In this document: positions 24,293 to 36,908 of the stretch, one piece after another
Layout: every line of letters begins with the position of its first letter
How positions within the stretch are numbered: position 1 is the first letter of the stretch
From: Prosopocoilus inquinatus
Lineage: Eukaryota > Arthropoda > Insecta > Coleoptera > Lucanidae
DNA: 64,000 nt
Assembly (NCBI GenBank): GCA_036172665.1
Contig: CM069870.1
Span: forward strand, 67,022,212-67,086,211
Direction of reading: 5' to 3'
Notes under the pieces: generated by a model
Seen by the model: only the letters and a program-made list of their open reading frames with translations
The model's database searches: none
What the model was told of the DNA's origin: nothing
Program-made: the position numbers and the translations under genes

Positions 24293-24626
24293 TGTTACGA
24301 ATTTGGGGGTTCACAAATTATAGTCGTTAAATTTCAGATCACTTTAATTAAAAGCTGTCGCTTTACACAATTAACAACACAATTGTAATGAGCTTGTTTA
24401 TCAAATAACACTTTAACAAAATGCACTTTCTGTTTATTCGAGGTACGTATCCTTCGCTCGCTAACTTCATAACTAACCCCTTCTAACGGATCGTACAGCT
24501 TATATAGCAGAGCCCTCTGTTGCTCGAACGTACTAGAATGACCGCCTAGCTTCGGTCATGTTCTGTGACGCAAGGTGGCGTGTCCGATGCTAAAAATAGA
24601 TCTGTTTGCCCGTCACGGCTGTAACA
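24293..24626 (-). mobile_element. Solo LTR (334 bp)
   Basis: Bounded by TGTTAC...GTAACA, with ATAA on both sides as a 4-bp target duplication. On the minus strand it reads TGTTACAG..., then CTATATAAG (TATA) and, about 80 bp later, CGAATAAACA (poly(A) signal). That is the promoter-to-polyadenylation order expected of an LTR. No internal retroviral-type genes adjoin it, so it is taken as a solo LTR left by recombination. The exact clade is not assignable. Confidence 0.65.
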
Positions 24627-26718
24627 ATAATAATCAGAGCATTTATAACAAGCATGCGAGAAGCGCACTTGCGTTTACGCAAAGAACTCTCTATTGTTCT
24701 TAACAGTAAATGAGACTTTAAATTTATTTAGATTAAATAAGGAATTATCCAAATCGCTTCAACTTTTTATATCTTTAAACTACATCGTTTCACATTTCTA
24801 GGTTTGCAGTCTGTTTTTCCCCTTCCGAAAAATATCCTGCAGTCCGCAACGCCCATGGAATTAAAATAAAATAATAAGGGAGGCTTAGGTCATCAAACTA
24901 ATATTTTAAACTCTCAGGTATAAGGCACCTTACCGCACATTAACAACATGTTTTGTCAGATCCTCCCTCCTTCTTAAGGGGTAATTTGAGGGGAAAACTT
25001 TCACTATTTTATCCGTAACTTTTCATTCATCATATTCTTTAGATTATTTATTATTAAAAATTATTACCAGTTTTTTTATTTAACACCTTTAGAAAAAAGC
25101 TATACTCCTATTAAGAAGGTGATCTTATTTCTTAATGCTGGATTCACCCTGAAAATATCAGGAGACTATTCTGAATCACTTTGCATATTCAAGGATCCCT
25201 TTTTTTACTAGATTTTTTCATCGTTTTATGTTCAGCGCAGCCTGTAGTATATTATTGTATATTCAAGGACTCATTTTTATTAGATGGTTTAATCTTTGGC
25301 AATAAGATTGCAATTTTCTTGGAGTAGCTTGCAGTATATTGTTATAAATTCATACTATATTGTCACGGTAAGCTTTTTGCGCGTACACCATGTCACGAAG
25401 AGACTTCTGGTTTGTAGGGGCGTAGATAGAGCTTTTAAAACAATTTGATTACAAAAACATACCTCTTTATTTGATTTTGACTAGAGTTAAATTAATCTCT
25501 GGGGTTCGGGAGTTTTCCCTGTCAGTTGTTGGGAACGTAATGAAAATTTCTGCGTTGCCTTGAATGAGGTGGACGATGGACCGGGCCAGACGATTACATG
25601 GGTTGCTGGTAACGGCTTCGGCTTTCACGGAACAGATACAGCGTCCGAGGGCGGCGATTACATCCTACGGTAACGTTAGTGCAATCTAGGGGAATGGACG
25701 GCGGCGTCCATAAAGGGTGGAAACGGCACTTCACTTGATATGAATCGAACTAACGATTTAGTTAATGATTGCTGACGACGGTTACAGTCCACGGGGAAAC
25801 GACAACGACCTTCGTTAGGGACCCACGAGGTCTTTTTTGTGAAGCGGTTATTGCGCTTCACAAAAAGGACCTCGTGAGTTTAGTTTAAGATTAAAGTTCC
25901 GAATTCGGCTCGGTCTATTTACTACATAAATCTGCTTATTTAACTAGGCCGCGATATAGCATCTGAGTTTGCTAAAAGCTTGCATGTATGTGTTCCAGTT
26001 TCAACACCCGCGCGTCGCTTTACGCTGAGTTCTATGATTTCAGAACTCGAATGTCATTACGCACTGAATATACATAACGTTTTTAAGTGTGTTAATTATT
26101 TCCGTAAACTTTAAATGGTTTTATAGAAAATCTGATCGTGACAATAGGAAAATGTGTAGTTAAATTTTCATGAACTAAAAGAGAATAATAGAATTAATAG
26201 AATTTTCAAAAAGTCTTGGATTTTGTGGGCGTTTTAGATGTATTTAGGTAGAAGTAAATGATAAAATTTCCGAAGTAACCATTCAAATCAGTAAAATCTT
26301 AAAATAGTTACGTATTAAAAGTAACACAACACAATATAAAAGCAAAAAGCTTCAAGTACTTGAAATAGTTAAGTAAAGAATTTTCACAGAAGTAATGTGT
26401 TAATTAACGTTCTTTTTTTTGTTCGTAAAATTAATTTAATTAAATGAATAATTTCGTTAACAAACGTGTTTCTCGTTTTCCTTCGATTTCTTTTCCCCAT
26501 CATCGTCACTTAATTGAACAATCAACGAAATTGCCAATTTTATTGCATCGCAACGCGCGTGACTAAAGCACGCATCGTTAGCACAAATCAAACGTAATCT
26601 AACAACAATTTTATTGTTAAACTATAATCCACCCGAGGTTACTTAAGGCAAGTGATTTTTTTCTTTTCCCTCGAAATGAGTTGCAATAGTCTTCGTCGTG
26701 TCCTTTCAAATTAGCGAA
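24627..26718. other. Intergenic upstream of lipase gene 3
   Basis: No gene seen. Related short repeats occur at 24000-24060 and 24795-24860 ('ttgcagtctg...ccccttc(g/c)gaaaa') and at 24180, 25220 and 25320 ('gcagc(c)t(t)g(t/c)agtatatt'). A perfect-armed hairpin lies at 25824-25876. Confidence 0.4.
25824..25876. repeat. 23-bp-arm hairpin
   Basis: 'cacgaggtc...gtgaagcg' and 'cgcttcac...gacctcgtg' are inverted around a 7-nt loop. Confidence 0.7.
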
Positions 26719-27819
26719 ATGGTTGCAGACGTCTTCGTCCTCTTCGTCCTGATTATTAGCGAAGGTAAGACAATATATTTGGAAAAAAATACGGAAAGAA
26801 AAAAAAAAAGTTTTACAGGGGGAGCCCAGAACACCCTCTTATCGGATTTAATCGCACAAGTCGGCCAAAATTTGCCAACGTTTTCATCGCCCGACGTCGA
26901 ATTCTACTTGTATACGAGGAACGTTTCGAATAAACCCTTGCAACCTGGTGGCTATTACGAAGACATCATCAGCGGGGCGCAAATCAAACTCATCATTCAT
27001 GGTTGGGGTGAAAACCGGGCTAGACCTTATTACGGTCAAATGACGGGGGAGTACTTGCGCAGGGGGGATTACAACGTGGTGCACGTGGATTGGTCAAGGT
27101 TGGCGAGGGCGATTTACACGACTTCTGTGCACAATACAATACGAGCAGGTAAGCCCCATTTAATCCCCTCAATTTGGGGTTGCAATAGTTAAAAAAGTTT
27201 GCAGGAAAATCAGTTGGGAAATTCGTGTCGGACATGTCTGAAAACAATGGCGTTCCTTTGGGGATGTTCCATTTGCTCGGGCATTCTTTGGGGGCGCACG
27301 TGGCGGGCATCGCCGGTAAAGAAGCACTTCAACAATCAGGGGGGAAAATTGGAAGGATCACCGGGTTAGACCCCGCAGGCCCCTTATACGAAGACATTCC
27401 AAATATCGAGCACAGAACGCTGGGCAAGGACGACGCTGATATGGTGGATGTGGTCCACACGGATGGGGGCGTTTTCGGTTACAGAAAGGCACTCGGGAGC
27501 GTCGACTTTTTTCCCAACGGGGGCGTCGGTGTGCAACCAGACTGTTTGATTTTGGGGCAAAACGGAGAATTCAACAGTTCTCTGCGCTACGGTACACGCG
27601 AATTCGAAATAAAAAGCATATCCTTTGGTTTCAGTTTTTTGCAGCCACACCAAAAGCCACGAGTACTTCATCAGGTCCATAAACGCAAAGATCGAAGCCA
27701 TGAAATGCGATTCGTGGGTGCAATTCCAGTTGGAAACTTGCAGATATCAAGACACGGTTGTTTTCGGAGAGGATGCGCCACCTTCGGCCACAGGAAAATA
27801 TTATTTTCGAATAAATTAA
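26719..27819 (+). CDS. Lipase gene 3: secreted pancreatic lipase/phospholipase A1-like, complete
   Basis: Exons 26719-26764, 26819-27148, 27205-27591 and 27635-27819 give 315 residues. The introns are very short (54, 56 and 43 bp) with GT-AG ends and consistent phase. Residues 1-16 (MVADVFVLFVLIISEG) are a hydrophobic signal peptide. HGW is at 76-78. Ser153 (LLGHSLGAH), Asp181 ([11 protein letters not shown]) and His259 (VFCSHTKS) form the triad, with spacing close to pancreatic lipase. The start ATG is chosen because it begins the signal peptide right before a good donor (GAAG|GTAAGA). The last acceptor is the TTTCAG at 27629-27634: it keeps frame and gives VFCSH, matching lipase gene 4, whereas the later TTGCAG does not fit the phase. 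Probably secreted, gut or hemolymph; substrate unknown. Confidence 0.92.
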
Positions 27820-29329
27820 ACAAGGAAGATCGGTTACTTATAGTATCATTTTAGGTCAGCGCAAGTATTATTAAACAATTAAGCAAGAAACTGAGTTTTC
27901 GTTACGGTTGAAATTTTCGTTATTAGGAGCCTGCTCATAGTTGGCTGTTGTTCCAGAAAGTTGATTGGTTTGTTACGGCGCAAAATATTCGTTAAACACC
28001 TGCAGCCATTTCGTCTGTTTGCGTCGCAGAAAACGCATCGTCCCGTTGCCGAAACGCAATTCGTCTCACCTAGATTTAATAATAACTTTACGAGTGTCAA
28101 AGAATTCCGTCAAAAACGTCTTTCTTTTGCCGTAAATGCTTTTTATTTGTGCACCAGCAAGACGTGCTGGAGAAATTAACTTTTGCACAATGCCAGGTAG
28201 TTGCTGAATCCTGATAGGTGTGAGAATTGATACACGCGAAAATACGTTTCACGACTCCTTGAGACGTGGACACTGAAAACGGTGTCAACCCCGCGAAAAT
28301 GTGTTTCAGGTCTCCCTGAGACGTAGAACACTGTGCTACGCCCCGAATTCAACATGAGAGATGCTTAGTTAATTAACGCGTCTAGTAACGCACCCCTCCC
28401 TTACACCCGCATATCGTGTGACGAGTTCGGTGACGAAACGAAACTGCATCGACTAAAACTCCTTTGATATTTACCGATAAAGAAAGCCGTCGCAAATGAA
28501 AAACTAATAAAATTCAAAATAGGAAATTCTTAATATACGCAGGCAACGAAGGCCTCTTTGATAACTTGATAACAAGTGGTGCACAATATTGCATCATATC
28601 GTTAGAAATTAATAGCTTTCCGCAGCAAAAAATATATTAGGGCGGCTTCCTTTGAAGTCTGTCGACAAACAAACGAGCTGCCGCGCCGCCTTGTAGCTCG
28701 TCGTATTAGAAATGCCAAGTAAATTTGATCTTAAAGCGATATGCCGATTGAAGAACTTGCGAAAGAAACGTGCGAGATGTAATTTACATTAAAATAACCC
28801 ACCAGTTTCTGGAATGCCAGTCATGCACAGGGGCGCACTCGATAAGCGAAATTTTGAATCGTAACAAAATTACGTGTTTTCGGATCAGACCAAAGATTGC
28901 CGACGGTCTTAAACGTCAATCATTCCCGGCGCAGACGGCAGACTGTTGTGATGGACTACCTGTAAGGCGGTGTCTTTGTCGGCAAACTTCAAAGAAGCCG
29001 AATGAAGCGTTTTCGCTTTTATTATTCGCCGCTTGGCAATCAAAATTACAAATGGGCGTTTGCAGCTGTTTGAAGGGACGTAGGCGTCGTCGATTGCCGT
29101 TGCTAATCTATTTAAGTGTTTATCTTTGCGCCAAGAACGCAGTCTCTTGACAAGCACACACGAGTGCTTTCATTCTTGGATTTAGTTCGATGTTCGTACT
29201 GAGCATGGTATTGATGGAAGTTTGGGGAATTTCCAAGTCTTGCTGAGTAGCAACCCCACACTTCTTGTCGGAACTTCGCTGCTGGCCATTAGAGGGTATG
29301 ATACACTATCTACGTCGATAGAAACAAGA
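27820..29329. other. No gene seen
   Basis: Short ORFs only. The 126-residue ORF at 28770-29150 has no recognisable domain and overlaps others in all frames. Confidence 0.4.
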
Positions 29330-30300
29330 TTCGTGCTAAGGAAATTAACTTGCAGCACAGCCAGCAGCTTCAGTCGTGAGGGGTGTGGGTGTTAATAAAA
29401 CGCGAACATAATTGAGTGCCATTTAATATTAATCGGAGTTTAAAGAAAGGGGGATAAAAGGAAATGATTCAATTTATGCAACAATTTTAATAACAACAAG
29501 GGTGTGTGCGCACTTAAAAAAGTTTAGAGGTTATGGAAACTTTTAAGTAAATTAAAACTATTAACAAAATGTTAAAGTAAATTCAACAAATGGTGGATCC
29601 GTCACTAGCTTTACATATTTAAATTTTTGATAAATTTTAACATCATTACTGGCATTAAGCGCCCAAAACAATCACGTTCCTTAATACCGGAACCATATTA
29701 ATAACTGAGGCCGTTTCCAAAAATAAGCCTGAATCAAAAATGGGCCGAATCCAAAAAGGCAGGAAAACTTTGACAATAGTAATATGCGCGAAGTGAGAGA
29801 GCAAAAGTTCCAAGCTTACCTGTCTTTCACAATGGGGACGCCGCAGAGACAACTCGGATAGTTTCAGTCCTCCAAGGCCACGCAAAAGTCGGCAAACTGT
29901 CGTACACAGGAGAAACCCTCACCCGAGTTTCTTCAACCAAACCAAAATGTATGACGTCCTTAGGCGGTCACACCGCGAAAAAACTGCAGTGCTCCTGCTG
30001 ATGTTGACCAAGCTTTGAGAACATCACAAGACGACTCTCTTGCTCCAGGTGCGTCGCAAATTAATAAAGCCAAAACGGACCGCACCTCCCTCGAACTAAT
30101 GAATTGAAAACATCATGACAGAATCAAGACCCAATCGAGTAGAAACTGACGTAAAGCAAACCAACCGCATAAAAGGTTAAAATATGAAACGTTGTCGGAA
30201 ATTTTATGACCTTCTAGACGTTTTAAAGTTTAACATTCAATCTGTTCTTACGTAAAGTTTAGAAAATTCACTAAAACAACGCTTGCTAAAGATAACGTCA
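29330..30300. repeat. Dispersed repeat related to 18440-20720
   Basis: See the entry at 18300. Same order of shared words, diverged and shortened. Class unknown. Confidence 0.45.
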
Positions 30301-31233
30301 CTTTGCTGTCAACTGACTAAATTGGGGGCTTTAGTGACATAGTCGTGTTCTTCATGCAAACTGATGCCTACCTGTTCAGGTAATAGCAAGTGGACGCCGT
30401 GACGGACGTTTCGGCGTCGCCGGCCAGCTTCAACGGGACAGGGGTACTCTCAAACTCTACGCGAGAGGAAAGCCAAGGCGCCACTTAATTCTTTTGGCTA
30501 CGGGGGAACCGCGTGGAAAATCAAGAAAACGCGTCCCATTCAAAATATTCTAATAATTCAAAACTTTATTTGCACAAAGATTATAAGACTAAAGTAACAA
30601 TTCGAATTAGTTTAATCAAAGCAGCCGCAAAAGCTAATGCGCAACAAAACTTAAATTAAGCGAATAAATTCAACAATTTCGCTTCTATATTGGCTAAGGC
30701 CTGCATTAAACTATTAGACGAAGCGTAAACCTATCAGAAACAAAAAAAAGAACAAATAAATAATAGGGCAAAGGCGGTTGACACAATTACACGAACAAAT
30801 CGTGCAAAAGGAAACAAAAATTATTCGCACGTAGGCGAGAAGTCCAGGAGGAACAATTCCGTAAAACGTACTCCGCTAAAGCAAATAGCAGTAAATTGTA
30901 AATAAATTACTTTAATCCTCCAGATCAAGAAATACGGAAATAGAAAAGGGTATGTCCGACTTGTTTTGTCGAGTTCCGTCTTCTGCGTCGCGTATCAGGT
31001 GATCCTAGGCGCCGAGGTGTTCGATGATGCCAGACAACTTTGGCGAAAAGCGCCGCGTTCCGATGTGAACGCTACGTCTCGGCGAACTCGGAGGGGGGGG
31101 GGGCGTATAGGCGCCGATTCGGCGGCTCGAAATTTATTAAAGGGGGGAGTAAAAGGAACACTCAAAAAAAACCCTGAAAGGAAAAGAATTTACGCGATAA
31201 AGACACCACTTTTCGAAATGCTTAATCACCTGT

Positions 31234-31234
31234 T

Positions 31235-31300
<66 letters not shown>
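31234..31300. repeat. (GC)n/(GA)n microsatellite
   Basis: About seven CG repeats run into about 26 GA repeats. An open frame of 155 codons at 30966-31433 spans it and contains an Arg-Glu run produced by the repeat. It is not accepted as a gene. Confidence 0.9.
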
Positions 31301-31304
<4 letters not shown>

Positions 31305-32563
31305 TTAATTATCGAACAAGCGTGGAAAATGACGAGGCATAAGAGCGCGAGGAGACTGCGGTTTAAGCCGGCCAAGCCGTCAGAGAAACACACCACCACG
31401 AGCTTGGGCGAAATTCACTTCACAAAACAATAGGATTAAACACCCACACCGAAACACGTGCAGTCTCTTCGAGGGAAGCGGCAGAATGAGCATTTCTAAT
31501 CCGTTCGGGGTGTCGCGTAGAAAAAGAGGGGTACAGAAGAAGAGAAAAGGACAAGACATCAACGCCAATCACTGTAAAATTTTAGGTCAGCAGCAACCAA
31601 CGGGTTCGAAATATCAAAGGTCATTTACCACACCGGCCTTTATTAATATTGCCGGGGCTTACACCAAATTTCACAGCTCTTAACGCCTCAAAAAATAAAA
31701 AAAAGAGCCTCGCCGTAATTTTTACTTCTGAAGCACTTTCCCCTAAAATTAATTTCACAAGGAAATTCGCCACAATGGGAAGAAAATGATAAGCAGGCGA
31801 ACGAAAGAAGAAAGATTTAAAGCGGAAAGAATTAAACTCAAAGCGGCTATTCAATAAATTCCGCGGGGCCAGTGAGCTAAAAATAGGGTTCTATGACACG
31901 GCGGCGAAATTCCACCAGATATTTGTTGTACAGGTGTCTCGGGGTCGGATAAAAATGGAACGGTAACAAAATTGCACCACAAATTAAAGCGAAGCGTGAG
32001 ACAATTTGCGTCATAAAAAGACTTTTATTTTGCGACGCAGTAAAAGTAAACGCGCCGTTCGCACACTACACCCTTATTGGAAGGGTTTCCTTATCAGGAA
32101 TCATTTTTTTCATTTTTCAAACCGTAACATCTAGCCCGAAGATGTACGTACTAATAAATGTTTCTTAACGTTACGATAGGCTTTGTAAAACTAGGAATTC
32201 TCCAAAAATTTTTTAGATGGAAGGAAAGCCGAATGTGAATGGCCGTGGTTCTTCATTCTTATGATGAGTTATTCGTTCTGTTAGCATGCACGGCATTGGT
32301 TTCTGAGAACTTTATGTTTCTAGTCTACTCTGAAGATATTTGGTAATGTTGAAGTTTATTTTTCAATTTTATACACTCAGCAAACGATGTTTAATGAAAA
32401 CTTCAAGCAGCTTTACAAAATTTATTAAAACTAATGATGCAATTCTGAGCCCGATCGTAAGCCTGTAAGGTGTTACAGAGCCATTTAAATACATAGACCG
32501 TAAATATGTTACGATGGTTACGATAGTGCTCAGAATTGCAGCATAAATCACTTCCAACTTGCA

Positions 32564-33910
32564 TTAACAACGGATGTCACTTTCATTCGTCCGTAAATAA
32601 TAATTCCCCGACGCCGTCCTCGGTATGTCTTCACCGAGCAAAATCGCCTTGTTCTTCTCACACCCTCCTCTTAAGTACCTCTCCCAGGACTCGCAAGGTT
32701 TCGCGAAAAACTTCTTACCCGCGATCGACTTTATAAAATATTGATGACTACTGGCATGGCTGCAAAACACTGGAGAGAGAAAAAAAATTGTAAACTTGCA
32801 GAAAAAAAAATATCACAACAACGGACATACGGTCTTCGTATTTCACGTCCAGTTTGACCAAGGAGCATCCAGGTTGAACGGCGGTTCCACCGTTCGGGAA
32901 AAAATCCACGTCGCCTATGGAAAACCGAAAGCCGAGGGTCCCGCCGTCCGTGTGGATCACATCGACGAAATCCGCATCGTCCTTGGACAATCTCTCCGTG
33001 TTTCCGGTGGTAATCAAATCGAAAATCGGGGCGGCCGGATCTAACGCGGTAATCCTCCACAGCTTCCTTCCGCTGAGCTCGAAGACGCGCTTACCAGCGA
33101 AGCCCGCGACGTGCGAGCCCAGCGAGTGCGAAATTAAATGGATGTTCTTGAGGGGCACCCCCCGTTTCTCGTGCAGTCTCACGATGAAATCCCCGATTTT
33201 TACGCCTACTGGCTTGGCGAACCTCGACGCTGTGAGATAATCGGAATCGCCTTTCGAAGACCAATCGGTTGTAATCACGTTGTAGAATCCCTTCTTGAGG
33301 TAGGCGTTGAGGGTGTTTTCACACCACGTGACGTTGTGGTGTTCCGTCCAACCGTGCACCAGGACCTTGACCGGGTGCTTCTTATTAATGACACCTAAGG
33401 CTTTGTCTTTGTTTAATAGCACCTTACTTCTTTGCCTGGTGTACAGGTAGTAAAGCACGTCGGTTTCGTTCACCTCATCGTTGCTAAGAGCTAATGATGG
33501 TAACTCGAATGGTAAATTGTTGGCTATTTTCAGGAGGTCATTGAAGAGGATGTTTTCTTGGAGGCCGATGTTACCTGCGACGGTGATTTTAGAGTAGCTG
33601 TGAACTGAACTCTTGATTTCCGGTTGGAACCGCTGCAGGTGGTGGTCTTGTTCGACTAACAAGAAGCAGGAGCAAGACCCACCAGTAGCACGACCACCAC
33701 CACCAGTGGCCCTGAGGAAGTTCTTCTGTAATGAAGAACGAAACGTCGGCAGTGGAATGAATCCGTGATACGCAGTACCAACCGGAAGCCAAGAATTCAA
33801 CCAGGGACGACGGCCAGGGAAACCGTGGAAACTGAGATTTAAAATTACTTACTTCTACACATTAACAGGAACGTCGCAAGTGAAAAATAATTCAGCACGG
33901 TCCTGGTCAT
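32564..33910 (-). CDS. Lipase gene 4: secreted pancreatic lipase/phospholipase A1-like with SHSLG elbow
   Basis: Minus-strand exons 33910-33853, 33604-32831 and 32769-32564 give 345 residues. Exon 1 encodes a signal peptide (MTRTVLNYFSLATFLLMCR) and ends at a consensus donor GTAAGT. The phase fits only the acceptor TTCAG at 33605-33609. HGW is at 103-105. The triad is Ser180, Asp208 (ITALDPAAP) and His282 (LFCSHASS). The usual GHSLG reads SHSLG: the first glycine of G-x-S-x-G is a serine (TCG codon), while the nucleophile is kept. Such a change can alter or lower activity. The long frame that reads upstream of exon 2 to an ATG at 33800 (Gly- and Arg-rich) runs into a ribozyme-bearing insertion in intron 1 and is not protein. 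Convergent with lipase gene 3, 4.7 kb away. Confidence 0.9.
33605..33852 (+). mobile_element. HHR-bearing retroelement filling intron 1 of lipase gene 4
   Basis: The 248-bp intron is made almost entirely of one insertion: inverted ends 'tttccggttggaacc' (33617-33631) and 'accaaccggaagcc' (33778-33791), a foldback part (ggtggtggtcttg / caagacccacc), a hammerhead, and a tail shared with 4219-4250. The hammerhead is antisense to the lipase transcript. Target duplications could not be defined. Confidence 0.65.
33700..33755 (+). ncRNA. Type I hammerhead ribozyme, second family
   Basis: Core CTGAGGA at 33712-33718, helix II GTTCTTC/GAAGAAC (33720-33726 with 33733-33739, one unpaired A before it), GAAA 33740-33743, minimal helix III ACGT 33743-33746, and C17 at 33747. 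Helix I is GCC/GGC next to the core plus CCAC/GTGG beyond an internal loop. All essential core bases are present. It differs from the retrozyme family in sequence throughout. Confidence 0.75.
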
Positions 33911-34588
33911 GGCGAACTATGTTCATCCGCAAATGAAATTCCCCGGTTTATTAAAGTCGCGTTTTTCTCATGGCGTTAGCTCATCGTGAATGCATAAATA
34001 ATTGTTGTGGTATTTGAGCGAGCAATGTCAAACTCGATCAGATTGTGATTCGTTTCCGTTGTTTTCGATGCGAAACTGTGATAAGTAATAGAAAAAAAAA
34101 AAAACGAAATTACTTCATGGTTATGAAATTTTGTTAATGTGACTCTAGCACTATTCTATTGTTTCTTTTTCTATTTTCTTTTCTTTTTTGATTTCTTATT
34201 TCGTTGATATTTTGTACATTTTTCGACGGGGCTCTGTATTATAGCTTTTTTAAGTTTTTTTTTTTTAATTGTGCGCGTTTGTATTTAGCTCGCGCGCGCG
34301 TGCGGTGGTGTTAGTAATTTCTATCTTACAATGTTGGCATTTCTGTCGTGCGTCCAGGGTTGCCATATTTGGCGAAATTCCGCCATTAGAGCTGCATTTT
34401 AGACAAGTTTGGCGTTAAAAATTTTATTTGGTACCTGGCGCCTGATTTGGGCTACTTTTGTTCTTACATAACAATAAAATTCTGCATTCTAATACCCGAT
34501 CATCTTAAAATTTTTTAATTGGAGTAAACCATGGTTTTGTGGTAGATGTTGACAATTCTGGAAAGACAAATGAAATTTTGAATTAATA
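33911..34588. other. Upstream of lipase gene 4; no gene seen
   Basis: AT-rich, with a (CG)n-rich patch at 34290-34303. No TATA box was convincing in the first 100 bp upstream of the start. Confidence 0.4.
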
Positions 34589-35590
34589 GCGATTTCGATT
34601 GGGGTGCATTATGTGCACTCAGTGTATCTTCATCTCGTTTTATTCCATAAGGATAAAACGAGATGGAGATACACTCAGTGCGCTGAGTGTATCTCCATCG
34701 AAAGCGCTAATATAAGTCATCTAATTGTTAGGTAATTAGAATTAAATTAAAGCTCGGTTCAATCATTGCAAGTTTAGTTTAACAAGTGTTACTTTACTTC
34801 CATAGCAATAGTAATTTTTATAATTCCTTTTACAGCAAGACATTGGGCGCGTTCAGCGGACGCTCAATTGTTTGTGATTGGTTATTATCTTAATCTAAGC
34901 CAATCACAAACGATTGCTGAGTGAGTAACTCAGCTGCTGATCGTTCGCTGAATGCACCTAATGTCTTGCTGTAAAATAATAATAACAATAATAATAATAA
35001 TAGACTTTATTGTGTTGTCAAAGGAAAAGAAATATAAATTTAAGAAACAAAAAAAATAACACAATCACAAGGTGAGATTCAATAAAACACTGCTCTTCTA
35101 TCTAAGCCTTGACCAAAAAATCACAAAATATTGAAAATCAATGCCTAAAACTAAAAAAAAGAAGCAAACTAAACCATGAAAGTAAAAACAGAAAATAAAA
35201 AAGATACAATATAAATTTACAAAAATACAAAAAAAAATAATAATAATAATAATAAAGAAGAGAAAATGATTTATTATGAATTTGTGAATCCGTGATGTGC
35301 ACACCGCCAAACATGACAAAAATTATCCTGTGATAATAATAAATAGGGACGAAATCAAATAAAATGAATTAAGTAAAGTTTTTAAACACAATTTGTTTAT
35401 CAAATAAAGCAATTTTCAATGTATTTTTAAATGAATGTATACTGAGACTTTTAAAGCTGTTCGGCAGTTGATTATATACCCGTTAAACCTGAAAAAGAAA
35501 AGGATCTCTCAAGTAATGAAGTGGAGTGATATGGAGGAGAAACTCTTCTTCTGTGTCTCGTGGTGATGTTGTGCACATCTGATCTGAATC

Positions 35591-36908
35591 TTATCTTATA
35601 GTACAAGTAACCTTACTGGTTACTAAAATTTTATGAAAGCAAGAAACCGTTTGTAAATATCTCCGATTTTCCATGTTAAGCCAACCGGCTTCAACTGCTT
35701 TATGAGAAGTGTGATCGAATTTCCGTATTCCAGAAATATATCTTAGACACGACTTCTGAACTTTTTGGATAGCGCGAATACAAAAAGAATCAAGAGCAGA
35801 GTGATAAATTGGAACGCAGTAGGTAAATTGAGATAAGACAAATGTTTCACATAGTTTTTGCTTAGTACGAGCATTGAAAATCCTCCTGAAGGGATAAAGT
35901 TTTCTCAAGAAAACGTAAGCATTATTAATGTACTGCGAAATCTAGTTTCTGTAACGAAACGTATTGTCTAATGTCAAACTAAAACTTTTAGCTTTATCAA
36001 CAATGGGTATCTTTATGTTATTAATATGAATATTTAATGAAATAGACAGTTGCTCACATGTTTTTTTCTTACTAAATAATAAGATTTTAGATTTCGTAGG
36101 ATTAATGTGTAAAAAATGCTTCAAAGAGTTGCTATGGACATATTCTAAATCGGAATTTACTTTTGACTTCGCAATACGCCAGTTGGAAGGTGTAAAAGAA
36201 CGGTATAACTGAGTGTCATCAGCATATATGTAGTGGTCACAGAATTGAATATGTTTCAAAAAATGAGGAAGTGTAAATTGTGAACAGTAATGGTCCTAAA
36301 ATGGAACCTTGCGGTACTCCCTGATGTATTTGAAGAGGTTCCGACAGAGATCTATCCACAGCAACACTTCGTGACCTATCAGTTAAATAGCTGTTAAGAA
36401 GGCTAATAGCGCCGTCATTTAACCTAATATATTTTAAAATAGCTAATAAAAGCCGGTGATTAACTGTGTCAAATGCTTTACCGAAGTCAAGCAACACAAG
36501 TATAGTTATATTACCATTATCAGTAACCGATAAGATGTCACTTTCAATAGAGCAGTATTACAACTGAAATTGGATCGAAATCCTGATTGATGAGATAGCA
36601 ATAGATCATAAAGAGTGACATAGTTCATCAACTGTGCCTTCAAAACCTTTTCAAAAACTTTAGAAAGTACAGGAAGAATACTAATCGGCCGTAAGTCTTT
36701 AAATTCTTCGGGTTGTTTGACTTTAGGTGAAGGTTTGACGATCGCAAATTTCCAAACATTTGGAAATATATTATTTAGAATACAGGTATTGACAATATGA
36801 CAAACAAATGGAATAATATGAGGACAACAGAATTTAATCATAGTACGTGATACGTTATCAATTCCAAATGAATTAGATTTCAGTCTTCGAATTATTTTCA
36901 ATATAAGA
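35591..36908 (-). pseudogene. LINE 1 reverse transcriptase, 3' portion, frameshifted
   Basis: Three or four overlapping frames (36988-36506, 36497-36237, 36259-35942, 35908-35591) together cover RT motifs and the C-terminal region. 'GVPQGSILGPLLF' and 'YADD' mark the palm. Frame changes near 36500, 36240 and 35930, so no full protein is possible. Confidence 0.85.

Noticed and set aside
30370..30440. Hammerhead-like 'ctggc...gccgaaacgtc' on the minus strand
   Set aside because: GAAAC and a helix II-like stem are present, but the CTGANGA core is broken and helix I does not pair. At most a decayed PLE end.
30966..31433. 155-residue ORF
   Set aside because: Spans a GA microsatellite (Arg-Glu run), has no domain, and no splice or promoter context.
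33605..33800. N-terminal extension of lipase gene 4 in the long open frame (Gly- and Arg-rich)
   Set aside because: It reads the ribozyme-bearing insertion. A signal-peptide exon at 33853-33910 with consensus donor and matching phase replaces it.
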